Of a stretch of 58,418 bases of DNA, positions 43,647-51,609 are shown piece after piece. Numbering within the stretch: position 1 is the first letter of the stretch; each line of letters opens with the position of its first letter. The stretch is from CAZNLH01 sp964573995. GTDB taxonomy: Bacteria > Gemmatimonadota > CAZMKB01 > CAZNLH01. The DNA is taken from assembly GCA_964573995.1 (NCBI GenBank), contig CAZNLH010000016.1:1-58418 (forward strand), in the 5' to 3' direction. The position numbers were made by a program, and so were the translations under genes. The notes beneath the pieces were generated by a model, which worked only from the letters and a program-made list of their open reading frames with translations, did no database searches and had not been told where the DNA came from.

Positions 43647-43821
43647 CGTCTCTACCCCAAACCGAAGATCCTTTATGTGATTGACCCCGTACGCCGAATA
43701 GTGGAAAACCCCCGACATGAATACCCGGCGGCATGAACTCCCCCACCAAGTGCCCGGTTTTCCAGGTTGCCTGGGTGACATGGATTTCTACAACCGAGCA
43801 CTGGATGGGTTCCGACATCAT
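43624..43821 (-). CDS. Possible 65-aa leader protein overlapping mfd start
   Basis: A frame beginning MMSEPIQCSVVEIHVTQ is preceded by AAGGGAGGG, the best ribosome site in the mfd upstream region. It ends 23 bases inside mfd. No family is recognised and no signal peptide is seen. It may couple translation to mfd, or be a chance frame in the leader. Confidence 0.3.
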   Translation of the reverse strand: MMSEPIQCSVVEIHVTQATWKTGHLVGEFMPPGIHVGGFPLFGVRGQSHKGSSVWGRDDGARVSH

Positions 43822-43895
43822 GGCCCTCCCTTAGAGAGAAAAATCGCCTGCCGGGGGTCCGAAGTCAACCGGACGGAACTCATGCGTGCTTTGAC

Positions 43896-43925
43896 TTGAC
43901 GGATCGCTTTCCAAAGGGGTAGATT
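43896..43925 (+). promoter_or_regulatory. Possible promoter of GDPD gene
   Basis: TTGACG (43896-43901), an 18-nt spacer, TAGATT (43920-43925), 45 bp before the GDPD start. A fair but not strong match. Confidence 0.35.
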
Positions 43926-43970
43926 CTTGTGAAAATGTAGTACAATGGACGAGCAAGAGAGTTGGACAGC

Positions 43971-44753
43971 ATGGGGAGAAAAGCGGCGATTGATTTTCAC
44001 GGTCTCAGCATACCCGGCAGGACGAAACCCTACGTGATAGCCCACCGGGGAAACCGGGCGGCTTGCCCCGAGAACACCATGGCCGCCTTCAGGCGCGCCA
44101 TAAATGACGGTGCGGACATGCTCGAGACAGACCTGCGCCTTACCTCGGACGGCATCCTTGTCTGCATCCACGACGAATCGGTGGACAGGACAACCGACGG
44201 AAGCGGTCAGGTGGCGCGGTTGAGCCTTGCCGAGATCAAGGCCCTGAGCGCCTCATGCGGGCGAGAAGGATTCCGCGAGGAGCGTATCCCGACACTTAAA
44301 GAGGTATCAGGCTTACTCCCGCAGGATATGTGGCTCGTTACAGAACTCAAGACGGATCAATTTCTCGAAAACGAGACGTGCATGATGCTGGTCTCCGAAC
44401 TCGAACGGTCCGGGGTCCGTGACCGCACCCTCGTGATCTCTTTTTCATTTCCCAGGCTCATGGCGGTACAGGCCGTAGCCCCGGATGTGCCCACGGGATG
44501 GATCACGCTCAGGAGTGCATGGCCACGCGACGACGTGAGGTTTCTCGGCCCCCACTGGCCCCTGTTGCTGATAAACCCCCTGTACGTATTCCTTGCACAC
44601 TACCGGGGCCAGTCGGTCTGCCCCCTCGACCCGAGCCCCGATCCACGCCTGTGGCTGTACCGCCTGCTCGGCTGCGACGCCGTACTGACAGACGACCCGT
44701 TGAAGACCTGCACGGCGCTAAAGCGTTCAAGGCCGGCTGTGAATATTGGATGA
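43971..44753 (+). CDS. Glycerophosphodiester phosphodiesterase
   Basis: A 260-residue TIM-barrel GDPD enzyme that splits glycerophosphodiesters into glycerol-3-phosphate and an alcohol. VIAHRGNRAACPENTMAAFRRA (about 22-43), the metal/catalytic ETDLRLTSDGILVCIHDESVDRTTDGSG (about 53-80, with both His and the acidic pair) and the C-terminal CDAVLTDDPL are typical. There is no signal peptide, so it is cytosolic. The ATG at 43971 is chosen; a TTG nine bases upstream is possible. It is divergent from mfd and 32 bp upstream of the AIM24 gene. Confidence 0.9.
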   Translation: MGRKAAIDFHGLSIPGRTKPYVIAHRGNRAACPENTMAAFRRAINDGADMLETDLRLTSDGILVCIHDESVDRTTDGSGQVARLSLAEIKALSASCGREGFREERIPTLKEVSGLLPQDMWLVTELKTDQFLENETCMMLVSELERSGVRDRTLVISFSFPRLMAVQAVAPDVPTGWITLRSAWPRDDVRFLGPHWPLLLINPLYVFLAHYRGQSVCPLDPSPDPRLWLYRLLGCDAVLTDDPLKTCTALKRSRPAVNIG

Positions 44754-44785
44754 ACCGGAAGACACCGAGATAGGAGGAAGAATAC

Positions 44786-45574
44786 ATGCGATGCCACGAA
44801 ATCGATTACGAGATAATCGGCGACGATATCCAGATCGTCGAAGTCGAATTGGACCCGGGCGAGACGGTGATCGCGGAGGCCGGCGCAATGAACTACATGG
44901 AGGACGGTATCTCGTTCGAGGCGAAGATGGGTGACGGTTCCAAGCCCGGGGAGGGATTATTGGGGAAACTCCTGAGCGCCGGGACACGAGTCCTCACTGG
45001 AGAATCCATCTTCATGACCCATTTCACCAACACGAGCGTTGCAAAAAGACGGGCCGCATTCGCCGCTCCTTACCCGGGGAAGATCTATCCGATCGACATG
45101 TCCAGGATCGGTGGTGAACTCATATGCCAGAAAGATGCCTTCCTCTGCGCCGCCCTTGGTACCGAGATCGGGATCGCCTTCACTCGCCGGCTGGGGACGG
45201 GCTTTTTTGGTGGAGAAGGGTTTATCCTGCAGCGCCTCAAGGGCGAAGGGATGGCCTTCGTCCACGCCGGAGGAACGATTATCACCAAGGAACTGAACGG
45301 CGAGAGCCTTCGAGTCGATACGGGTTGTCTCGTTGCCTTCACCCCTGGGATCCGGTACGATATCCAGAGGGCCGGTGGCCTGAAATCGATGTTCTTCGGC
45401 GGTGAAGGGCTCTTCCTTGCCACCATGTCGGGAAAGGGTACCGTGTGGCTTCAGAGCCTCCCGTTCTCCAGGATGGCGGACCGTATCCTGGCCCATGCGC
45501 CGAGGGCCGGCGGGTCGAGAAAGGGGGAGGGCTCCATCCTTGGCGGACTCGGAGATCTGATCGACGGCAACTAA
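44786..45574 (+). CDS. AIM24/TIGR00266 family protein
   Basis: A 262-residue cytosolic beta-rich protein. HEIDYEIIGDDIQIVEVELDPGETVIAEAGAMNYM at the start, FFGGEGFILQRLKGEGMAFVHAGGTI (about 146-171) and the C-terminal GLKSMFFGGEGLFLATMSGKGTVWLQSLP are family signatures. The ribosome site TAGGAGGAA fixes the start. Function in bacteria is unknown; the name comes from a yeast mitochondrial relative. The tail is Gly/Ser-rich. Confidence 0.88.
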   Translation: MRCHEIDYEIIGDDIQIVEVELDPGETVIAEAGAMNYMEDGISFEAKMGDGSKPGEGLLGKLLSAGTRVLTGESIFMTHFTNTSVAKRRAAFAAPYPGKIYPIDMSRIGGELICQKDAFLCAALGTEIGIAFTRRLGTGFFGGEGFILQRLKGEGMAFVHAGGTIITKELNGESLRVDTGCLVAFTPGIRYDIQRAGGLKSMFFGGEGLFLATMSGKGTVWLQSLPFSRMADRILAHAPRAGGSRKGEGSILGGLGDLIDGN

Positions 45575-45630
45575 CCCCTGGGTCCGCAATCGTACCGGTA
45601 CTTAGTGGCGGGATAATGTGTGCATTGATA

Positions 45631-45659
45631 TTGCAATTCCCGTTTTCATTCAGTATCTT
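45631..45659 (+). promoter_or_regulatory. Predicted promoter of HTH-EIIA gene
   Basis: TTGCAA (45631-45636), a 17-nt spacer, TATCTT (45654-45659). It falls in the 120-bp space after AIM24 and would start transcription near 45666. Confidence 0.45.
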
Positions 45660-45748
45660 AATGTTCTTTACATGACTCCATAAGGATCCGGATCCCCTTG
45701 ATTAAACAGAGATCGAGGCGGAGGGACGTTCTCAATAATCCGATCGAT

Positions 45749-46408
45749 ATGTATCTTACTATCCGTGAAGCGGCAAGTTTTTTTGATGTCTCGGATGAGA
45801 CCATCAGGAGGTGGATACGCCAGGGCAGGATACCCGCCAGGCGAAGCGGGGACGGGTATATCCTGTCGAGGATGGAGTTGGAGAGGTGGGCAAGGGCCCA
45901 CCACATGGGGGTCAACAAACCCGGCGAACCTCACGGGGAAGAAGGCCGGTCAACCCCCCCCGACCTTGCTGCCGTCTTGCGGAGAGGAGGTGTATGCTTC
46001 GACGTACCGGGAGAGGATGTAGAGGGCGCCATCAGGTCGGCTGTCTCTCTCATGCCGATTCCCGAAGGCATCTCCAGGGAGGACATCCTGGACCGCATGC
46101 TCAAGCGCGAGGCCCTGGCCTCCACGGGTATCGGAAAGGGCGTCGCTATACCCCATCCACGATCTCCAGTCACCGGCCCCCCGTTCGATCCGCTTATTAC
46201 CACCTGTTTCCTGAAAAACCCGATCGACTTTAACGCGATCGACGGCATCCCGGTGTTCGTCCTCTTCATGATCTTGAGCCACACGATCAGGCAGCACCTG
46301 GAAATATTGTCCCAGATCAGCTTCCGCCTCCAGGACGACAAGTTTATCGACTCCTTGAGGAAATGTCGTTCCGAGGAGTCCTTCTACCGACAAGTGGCTG
46401 GGCAATAG
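45749..46408 (+). CDS. HTH domain fused to PTS EIIA (PtsN-like) regulator
   Basis: 219 residues from ATG 45749; TTG 45698 with AAGGA upstream would add 17 residues and may be the true start. Residues 1-55 are an excisionase/MerR-type winged helix (MYLTIREAASFFDVSDETIRRWIRQGRIPARR). Residues about 75-215 are a PTS EIIA type-2 domain of the fructose/nitrogen class, with the phospho-accepting His136 in GIGKGVAIPHPR. The fusion suggests a DNA-binding regulator whose activity depends on phosphorylation by EI and HPr, none of which are in the window. It precedes a ClC channel by 107 bp and may regulate it or neighbours. Confidence 0.85.
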   Translation: MYLTIREAASFFDVSDETIRRWIRQGRIPARRSGDGYILSRMELERWARAHHMGVNKPGEPHGEEGRSTPPDLAAVLRRGGVCFDVPGEDVEGAIRSAVSLMPIPEGISREDILDRMLKREALASTGIGKGVAIPHPRSPVTGPPFDPLITTCFLKNPIDFNAIDGIPVFVLFMILSHTIRQHLEILSQISFRLQDDKFIDSLRKCRSEESFYRQVAGQ

Positions 46409-46515
46409 AACAGCTCGATTGCCGGGCATGAGATCATGGGTCCGGAACAAACCCGATCAGGGCAACGAGGACGGACACCTAAAATCGATCGCACCCAAGT
46501 TGGTCAATCACGACC

Positions 46516-48240
46516 ATGAAGAAAACAATCCATTATTTTCTTTCACTGCTGAGGTCGTTTTATCACTTGGACGAGCGATTCCGCCTGATCCTGATAGGCG
46601 CGATCGTCGGGGCCTTCAGCGCATTCGCTTCACTCTTGCTGATGCGCATGCTGACATCAGGGGCCTCCCTGCTCGCTCCAATGCGTGCACATACCACCTC
46701 GTTCCTCCTTCCTGCAGCAGGAGCGGCACTATCCGTCCTCGCCCTCCGCTACCTGTTCAGGGAAACGGGAGGCCACGGTGTTCCGGAGGTGATATACAGC
46801 ATCTCGAGGCGTGGCGGCCTGCTGCGCCTGAGATCCACCTTTTCGAGGTTGATCAGCAGTTTCCTTACCATTGCAAGCGGTGGATCGGCCGGACCGGAGG
46901 CGCCGGTAGTAATCAGTGGTTCGAGCATCGGGTCCAACGTCAGCAACATCTTCAACGCCAACGAGCGACAGCGGGTCGTCATAGTCGGATGCGGGGCGGC
47001 AGGCGCGATTGCTTCTATCTTCAACGCCCCAATGGCCGGGATCGCCTTTTCGCTCGAGGCGATCCTTGGCGAATGGACCCCTGTGAACCTCGTACCCATC
47101 GCGGTCGCCTCGGTAGTGGCCACGGAGGTAAGCAGGATACTGGGCGGCAACCAGATACCCTTCGAGCATCGCATTTTTCACGCCGGTCTTCTCGACCTCG
47201 GCGCCTCCCTTGGCCTTGCTTTTATCTGCGCTGCGGGGTCGGTCCTCCTGGTGAGGATGCTCAAGGTTACTGAAAGGGCCTCATCCCACCTCATACGGTC
47301 ACCCCTCGTAAGGGCCGCATCGGGGGGGTTGCTCGTAGGCGCCATTGCACTTGCGCTCCCGTCTATATCGGGCGAGGGATACGAAACCGTGACGCAGGCG
47401 ATAGAAGGAACGTTCAGGCAGGGAGTGTGGATCGTAGCGATCGCTGCGGTCGCCAAGATCGCGGCAACATCGCTGACCATAGGGAGTGGAGGATCGGGAG
47501 GGGTCTTCGCCCCCTGCCTGGTCATCGGGAGCCTGGCAGGAGTCTTCTTCCAGAGGGGCCTGGGATCACTGGCCCCAACGCTTCCCCTCACCGGCGAGGG
47601 ATTTTTCGCCCTTCTCGGAATGGCAGGGCTCATAAGCGGCGTTCTCCAGGCCCCACTCACCGGGATCTTCCTCATCATCGAGATAACCGCCAGTTACGAG
47701 GTCGTGGCCCCCGTGGTCCTCGTCGCAGTCGTATCCGCGACCCTGAGCCACCGCTTCGAACCCTATTCCGTCTACCACCAGGAACTCATGGCCCGCGGAG
47801 AACTCCTCCGCCCGCGCACGGATGCCCGGGTACTGGCGGACCTGAGGATAAGGGAGATCCTGGACAGCCGTTGCATGACCCTGAAGCCCGGCATGAAACT
47901 AAAGGATTTAGTCGCCATCATCCCCAAGACACGCCAGAGTTGCTTCCCGGTCCTCGACCGGGAAAACGGCAGATACCTGGGGATAATAGACATAAACGAG
48001 ATTCGCCCCTTCCTGTTCGACACCAACCTCCACGAAACGGTGCTGGTAGAAGAGATCATGGACGATCGAAGAAACTGGGTCTCCCCGCACGAGGAACTCT
48101 CGGGGATCATGGAAGAATTCGAATCCCGACATGTCTCCTGCCTGCCCGTCGTGGAGGGCAACCGGTTCATAGGCTTGATATCAAAGACCACCTTGCTGGA
48201 ACATTACCGCAAGGAATTAATAGTACAAGAGGACCAATAG
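46516..48240 (+). CDS. ClC-family chloride channel/antiporter with CBS pair
   Basis: 574 residues. The membrane core (about 20-425) has the ion-path motifs GGHGVPEV (about 90), GGSAGPEAP (122-130, gating Glu128 retained), and GSGGSGGVFAPCLVIG (about 323-338). Two CBS domains (about 450-510 and 515-565) at the C-terminus would sense nucleotides. No strong ribosome site precedes the ATG. Channel or H+/Cl- exchange cannot be settled; a proton-glutamate equivalent was not identified with confidence. A universal stress protein follows 19 bp later, probably co-transcribed. Confidence 0.92.
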   Translation: MKKTIHYFLSLLRSFYHLDERFRLILIGAIVGAFSAFASLLLMRMLTSGASLLAPMRAHTTSFLLPAAGAALSVLALRYLFRETGGHGVPEVIYSISRRGGLLRLRSTFSRLISSFLTIASGGSAGPEAPVVISGSSIGSNVSNIFNANERQRVVIVGCGAAGAIASIFNAPMAGIAFSLEAILGEWTPVNLVPIAVASVVATEVSRILGGNQIPFEHRIFHAGLLDLGASLGLAFICAAGSVLLVRMLKVTERASSHLIRSPLVRAASGGLLVGAIALALPSISGEGYETVTQAIEGTFRQGVWIVAIAAVAKIAATSLTIGSGGSGGVFAPCLVIGSLAGVFFQRGLGSLAPTLPLTGEGFFALLGMAGLISGVLQAPLTGIFLIIEITASYEVVAPVVLVAVVSATLSHRFEPYSVYHQELMARGELLRPRTDARVLADLRIREILDSRCMTLKPGMKLKDLVAIIPKTRQSCFPVLDRENGRYLGIIDINEIRPFLFDTNLHETVLVEEIMDDRRNWVSPHEELSGIMEEFESRHVSCLPVVEGNRFIGLISKTTLLEHYRKELIVQEDQ

Positions 48241-48259
48241 GCCATAGGAGGGATCAGCG

Positions 48260-49084
48260 ATGAAACACCAGTTTTTCCACGTCTTTCGCAATACCCCTTT
48301 CGGTAGAGAGACCCTCATGCACTCCGCATATTTCTGCCTGCAGAATGGCCTCTCGCTGAACATATATATCCCGAGGCACCCCCAGTTCCTGATGTACTTC
48401 GAGCGAAGCGTAGTAACGGTAGACCTGGACAGGGCCTTTCTGCGTTCGCCCAAGACCGCAAGGAAGCACGCGGAGGAGGTGCTCAAGGGTTATTCCATTG
48501 ATTACACCTTCTACGAACCCACTCGCTTCACCGCCTCCACACTGCCTGAAATACCCACGTCTTACGGCTACCTGTGCTGTCCCAGGTCGATCAGCGACCT
48601 CTCAACCAAGGTCGGGCTTGGCTACATCGGCCCCAGGGTCAGGAACATCATCAAGCACGCCACCTTCCCCATCTTCATACCGTCTCCGGTATACAAGGAG
48701 TGGCGCAACCTGGCGTGCTTTTTCGGCGGGTCGGTCAACTCAATCCACGCCATGACCTGTGCGCTTAGACTACGGGAGAGTTCCGGCTTCCAGATGCAGA
48801 TCTTCACGCAGGGGGAAGGGAAACGCAAGGAAGATTTCCGGCAGGCAATGGTCGGCGGCGGCGTTTACGAGGTTATAGAATCGGGCGGCGTAGACTGGAA
48901 CTTTTTTGAGAAGGGAGACTTCAAGGAGAACCTGTACTCCGTACCTCATGACGCACTGGTGATAGTCGGCGCGTATGGGCACGGCCTGGCAAAGGAACTC
49001 TTCTTTGGGAGCAAGATGGAGGCCATCCAGACGGTGCTCCCCAATTCGATGCTGATCGTCGGGCCTAATTACGAGACCGAGTGA
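48260..49084 (+). CDS. Universal stress protein, tandem UspA-like
   Basis: 274 residues with a strong ribosome site (ATAGGAGGG). Two UspA-like halves; the second ends PHDALVIVGAYGHGLAKELFFGSKMEAIQTVLPNSMLIVG, close to the ATP-binding Gly-rich signature of the family. The first half is diverged and may not bind nucleotide. Soluble and cytosolic. Next to a CBS-bearing ClC channel it likely takes part in a stress or pH response, but the exact job is unknown. Confidence 0.8.
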   Translation: MKHQFFHVFRNTPFGRETLMHSAYFCLQNGLSLNIYIPRHPQFLMYFERSVVTVDLDRAFLRSPKTARKHAEEVLKGYSIDYTFYEPTRFTASTLPEIPTSYGYLCCPRSISDLSTKVGLGYIGPRVRNIIKHATFPIFIPSPVYKEWRNLACFFGGSVNSIHAMTCALRLRESSGFQMQIFTQGEGKRKEDFRQAMVGGGVYEVIESGGVDWNFFEKGDFKENLYSVPHDALVIVGAYGHGLAKELFFGSKMEAIQTVLPNSMLIVGPNYETE

Positions 49085-49168
49085 CCATACCACGGCCACC
49101 AGTGCTGACTTGATATCCCCGGTGTACGGGTCCAGTCAGGATACACCGAATGTCCACACCCACGATGG

Positions 49169-49525
49169 TCACTCACTGGTCCCAGCCTCCCGCACCTTCA
49201 CGTACCAAGGTGCGAAAAGTCTCGGTAGAAGCCCTTTGTCTTCAGAACGCTTCCTCAAGGAGGTACCAAGGATCAACCCGTAGGCAAGGTGGGCGAGCGT
49301 GACGGTCACGGCGAAACCCGGACCCATCAACACGCCGAACCTCCCGATCCCAAGCGCGGTCACAGCGGGGCTCACCATGAACCCGAGCCCTATAAGGAGG
49401 CCATAGACAAGACCCGTCCACCAAGCACCTCTCCCCAATACCAGGGCGAGAATTATCCCGAAGGACGCGCCGTTTAGGAAGTGGTAACTCCAGCCGAGCA
49501 CGTTAGAGAGGAGAGTAGGTCCTTT
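49169..49525 (-). CDS. Membrane protein, 5' end lost in gap
   Basis: The frame stays open from the stop at 49169 up to the run of N, giving about 118 C-terminal residues (KGPTLLSNVLGWSYHFLNGASFGI..). It shows three hydrophobic segments and a basic tail. The Gly-rich helices and the YHFLNGASFGIILAL stretch suggest a small polytopic protein; no family is named with confidence. The GTG at 49501 is probably internal, because the sequence before it is equally protein-like. Confidence 0.6.
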   Translation of the reverse strand, partial: KGPTLLSNVLGWSYHFLNGASFGIILALVLGRGAWWTGLVYGLLIGLGFMVSPAVTALGIGRFGVLMGPGFAVTVTLAHLAYGLILGTSLRKRSEDKGLLPRLFAPWYVKVREAGTSE

Positions 49526-49625
49526 NNNNNNNNNNNNNNNNNNNNNNNNNNNNNNNNNNNNNNNNNNNNNNNNNNNNNNNNNNNNNNNNNNNNNNNNNNN
49601 NNNNNNNNNNNNNNNNNNNNNNNNN
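49526..49625. other. Assembly gap, 100 N
   Basis: Exactly 100 N, a scaffold join of unknown length. It truncates the minus-strand membrane protein and may hide its promoter and any genes between it and ftcD. Confidence 0.95.
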
Positions 49626-49630
49626 CCCTG

Positions 49631-49658
49631 TTGATCATCCTGTTGATTTTGATATATT
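49631..49658 (+). promoter_or_regulatory. Predicted ftcD promoter
   Basis: TTGATC (49631-49636), a 16-nt spacer, TATATT (49653-49658), just right of the gap and about 57 nt of leader before the ftcD ATG. Confidence 0.5.
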
Positions 49659-49721
49659 AGACATGGGTCAAGACAGGAATAACACCATTACGATGCGATA
49701 GAAGGCGTAAAGGGGGGGCTC

Positions 49722-51554
49722 ATGCAGAAGATCGTCGAATGTGTCCCTAACTTCTCCGAGGGACGCGACCCGGGAATCATCCGGCGGATTACCGACCAGA
49801 TCGAGGGCGTCAACGGGGTCAGGCTGCTCAATGTCGATCCGGGGGAGAGCACCAACCGCACTGTTGTGACCTTCATAGGCCCTCCGGACGCCGTTCTCGA
49901 GGCCGCGTTCCGCGCCGTGAAGGAGGCCGCCGACCTGATAGACATGAGGTCGCACCACGGAGAGCACCCGCGAATGGGCGCGGCCGACGTAGTCCCGTTC
50001 GTCCCGGTGTCGGGGGTCACGATGGAAGATTGCGTTGAGATCGCCCGTACCCTAGGCGAACGCGTAGGCAACGAGTTGGGTATCCCGGTATATCTATATG
50101 AAAACGCAGCAACCCGCGCGGAGAGACGGAACCTGTCGACGGTCCGGGCCGGAGAGTACGAGGGGCTCCCTGAAAAACTGGCGGATCAGGACTGGAAACC
50201 GGACTTCGGGCCGTCCGAATTCAACCCGAAGAGCGGAGCCACCGCCGTGGGTGCCAGGGAGTTCCTGATCGCTTACAACATCAACCTCAATATCATGGAC
50301 CGGAAGTACGCCGCGGACATCGCCTACGAACTGCGCGAACGCGGCAGGTGGAAGCGCACCGGCAACACGACCCCCTTCTACTACAAGGGGAAGGTCGTTT
50401 ATTTCAAGGAAGGGGTGTACCCGTGCGGTAACTGCAAGTTCGAGGGGGAGAAGTTCGAAGAACTGGCCGAACACTACGAGAAGGTGCACGGCGGCGACCT
50501 CAACGACCGTTACAGGTCTATCGGGCTCGACCCGGAACACCTGACCGACAAGCCGGTTTACAAGGATGGAAAGTTCAAGCATGTCAAGGCGGTAGGTTGG
50601 GTCGTGGAGGACTACCGGAAGGCGCAGATCTCAATAAACCTGACAAACTACAGGGTCACGCCGCCGCACCTCGTCCTCGAGGAGGCGCGCAGGATGGCAA
50701 GTGACCGCGGGATTGTGGTAAGCGGCTCGGAAATCGTCGGCGTCGTGCCATTCGACTGCCTGCTGGAGGCCGGCAGATATTACCTGAAGAAGATGCTCAA
50801 GTCGACCGGCATCCCCACGCGCGACATCCTCGAGACCGCCGTGCAGTCGATGGGTCTCAGAGACGTCGCAGACTTCGATATCGACGAGAAGGTGATCGGC
50901 CTGCCGGAAAAGGGCGGCCCTCTCGTCTGCCTGGCCGTCGACGACTTCGTTGACGAGGTCTCACGCGACACACCGGCGCCCGGAGGGGGATCAATAGCGG
51001 CATTGGCCGGCTCGCTCGGCGCCGCGCTTGCATCCATGGTCGCCAACCTCTCGTACGGCAGTAAAGGCTCCCAGCCCATCCAGGAGGAGATCCTCAGCAT
51101 CGCCGAGGGCGCACAGGAAGTGAAGGATGAGCTGGTATCCGCGATCGACGCCGACACCGAGGCCTTCAACGCAGTCCTCGAGGCGATGAGGATGCCGAAA
51201 GACACGAAGGAACAGGAGGAGGCTCGCACCGATGCCATACGCAGCGGGTACAAGGAGGCATCTCGGGTGCCGCTGCGGACGGCCGAACTATGCGGCAGGG
51301 CCCTTGATCTATGCCTGAAGGCTGCACGCACTGGGAACCGGTCGGTCTTGAGCGATGCCGGAGTCGGGGCGCTGATGGCGTTCGCCGGCGTCCAGGGCGC
51401 CGCCTACAACGTCCTCATCAACCTGCCGCACACGGGTGATGGCGAATTCAACGGCGAGGTCACCAGGAGGCTCGACTCCCTCCTCGAAGAGGCGAAGACG
51501 ACCTGCGAGGCGGTTCGATCTGAAGTCGAGGCCGGCCTGAAGGGAAGTGCGTAG
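49722..51554 (+). CDS. ftcD: Formimidoyltransferase-cyclodeaminase with zinc-finger insert
   Basis: A 610-residue bifunctional enzyme moving the formimino group of formiminoglutamate to tetrahydrofolate and then releasing ammonia, the end of histidine breakdown. The formimidoyltransferase half (1-~385) starts KIVECVPNFSEGRD and carries catalytic His82 in HHGEHPRMGAAD. The cyclodeaminase half (about 415-605) contains TPAPGGGSIAALAGSLGAALASMVANL. Between about 210 and 290 lies an insert with CGNC and HYEKVH: Cys235, Cys238, His251 and His256 fit C-x2-C-x12-H-x4-H, a C2H2 zinc-finger spacing. The ribosome site is AAAGGGGGG. It converges with the cyanophycin operon, whose product releases arginine and aspartate nitrogen. 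Confidence 0.92.
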   Translation: MQKIVECVPNFSEGRDPGIIRRITDQIEGVNGVRLLNVDPGESTNRTVVTFIGPPDAVLEAAFRAVKEAADLIDMRSHHGEHPRMGAADVVPFVPVSGVTMEDCVEIARTLGERVGNELGIPVYLYENAATRAERRNLSTVRAGEYEGLPEKLADQDWKPDFGPSEFNPKSGATAVGAREFLIAYNINLNIMDRKYAADIAYELRERGRWKRTGNTTPFYYKGKVVYFKEGVYPCGNCKFEGEKFEELAEHYEKVHGGDLNDRYRSIGLDPEHLTDKPVYKDGKFKHVKAVGWVVEDYRKAQISINLTNYRVTPPHLVLEEARRMASDRGIVVSGSEIVGVVPFDCLLEAGRYYLKKMLKSTGIPTRDILETAVQSMGLRDVADFDIDEKVIGLPEKGGPLVCLAVDDFVDEVSRDTPAPGGGSIAALAGSLGAALASMVANLSYGSKGSQPIQEEILSIAEGAQEVKDELVSAIDADTEAFNAVLEAMRMPKDTKEQEEARTDAIRSGYKEASRVPLRTAELCGRALDLCLKAARTGNRSVLSDAGVGALMAFAGVQGAAYNVLINLPHTGDGEFNGEVTRRLDSLLEEAKTTCEAVRSEVEAGLKGSA

Positions 51555-51609
51555 GGAGAGCACTGACGGATGGAACGGACCGCGCCCGGCACCGGGGCGG
51601 GGGGCGATG

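Noticed and set aside
43647..43781. Longer mfd start (45 extra codons)
   Set aside because: The extra residues do not look like Mfd, and a better ribosome site precedes ATG 43646.
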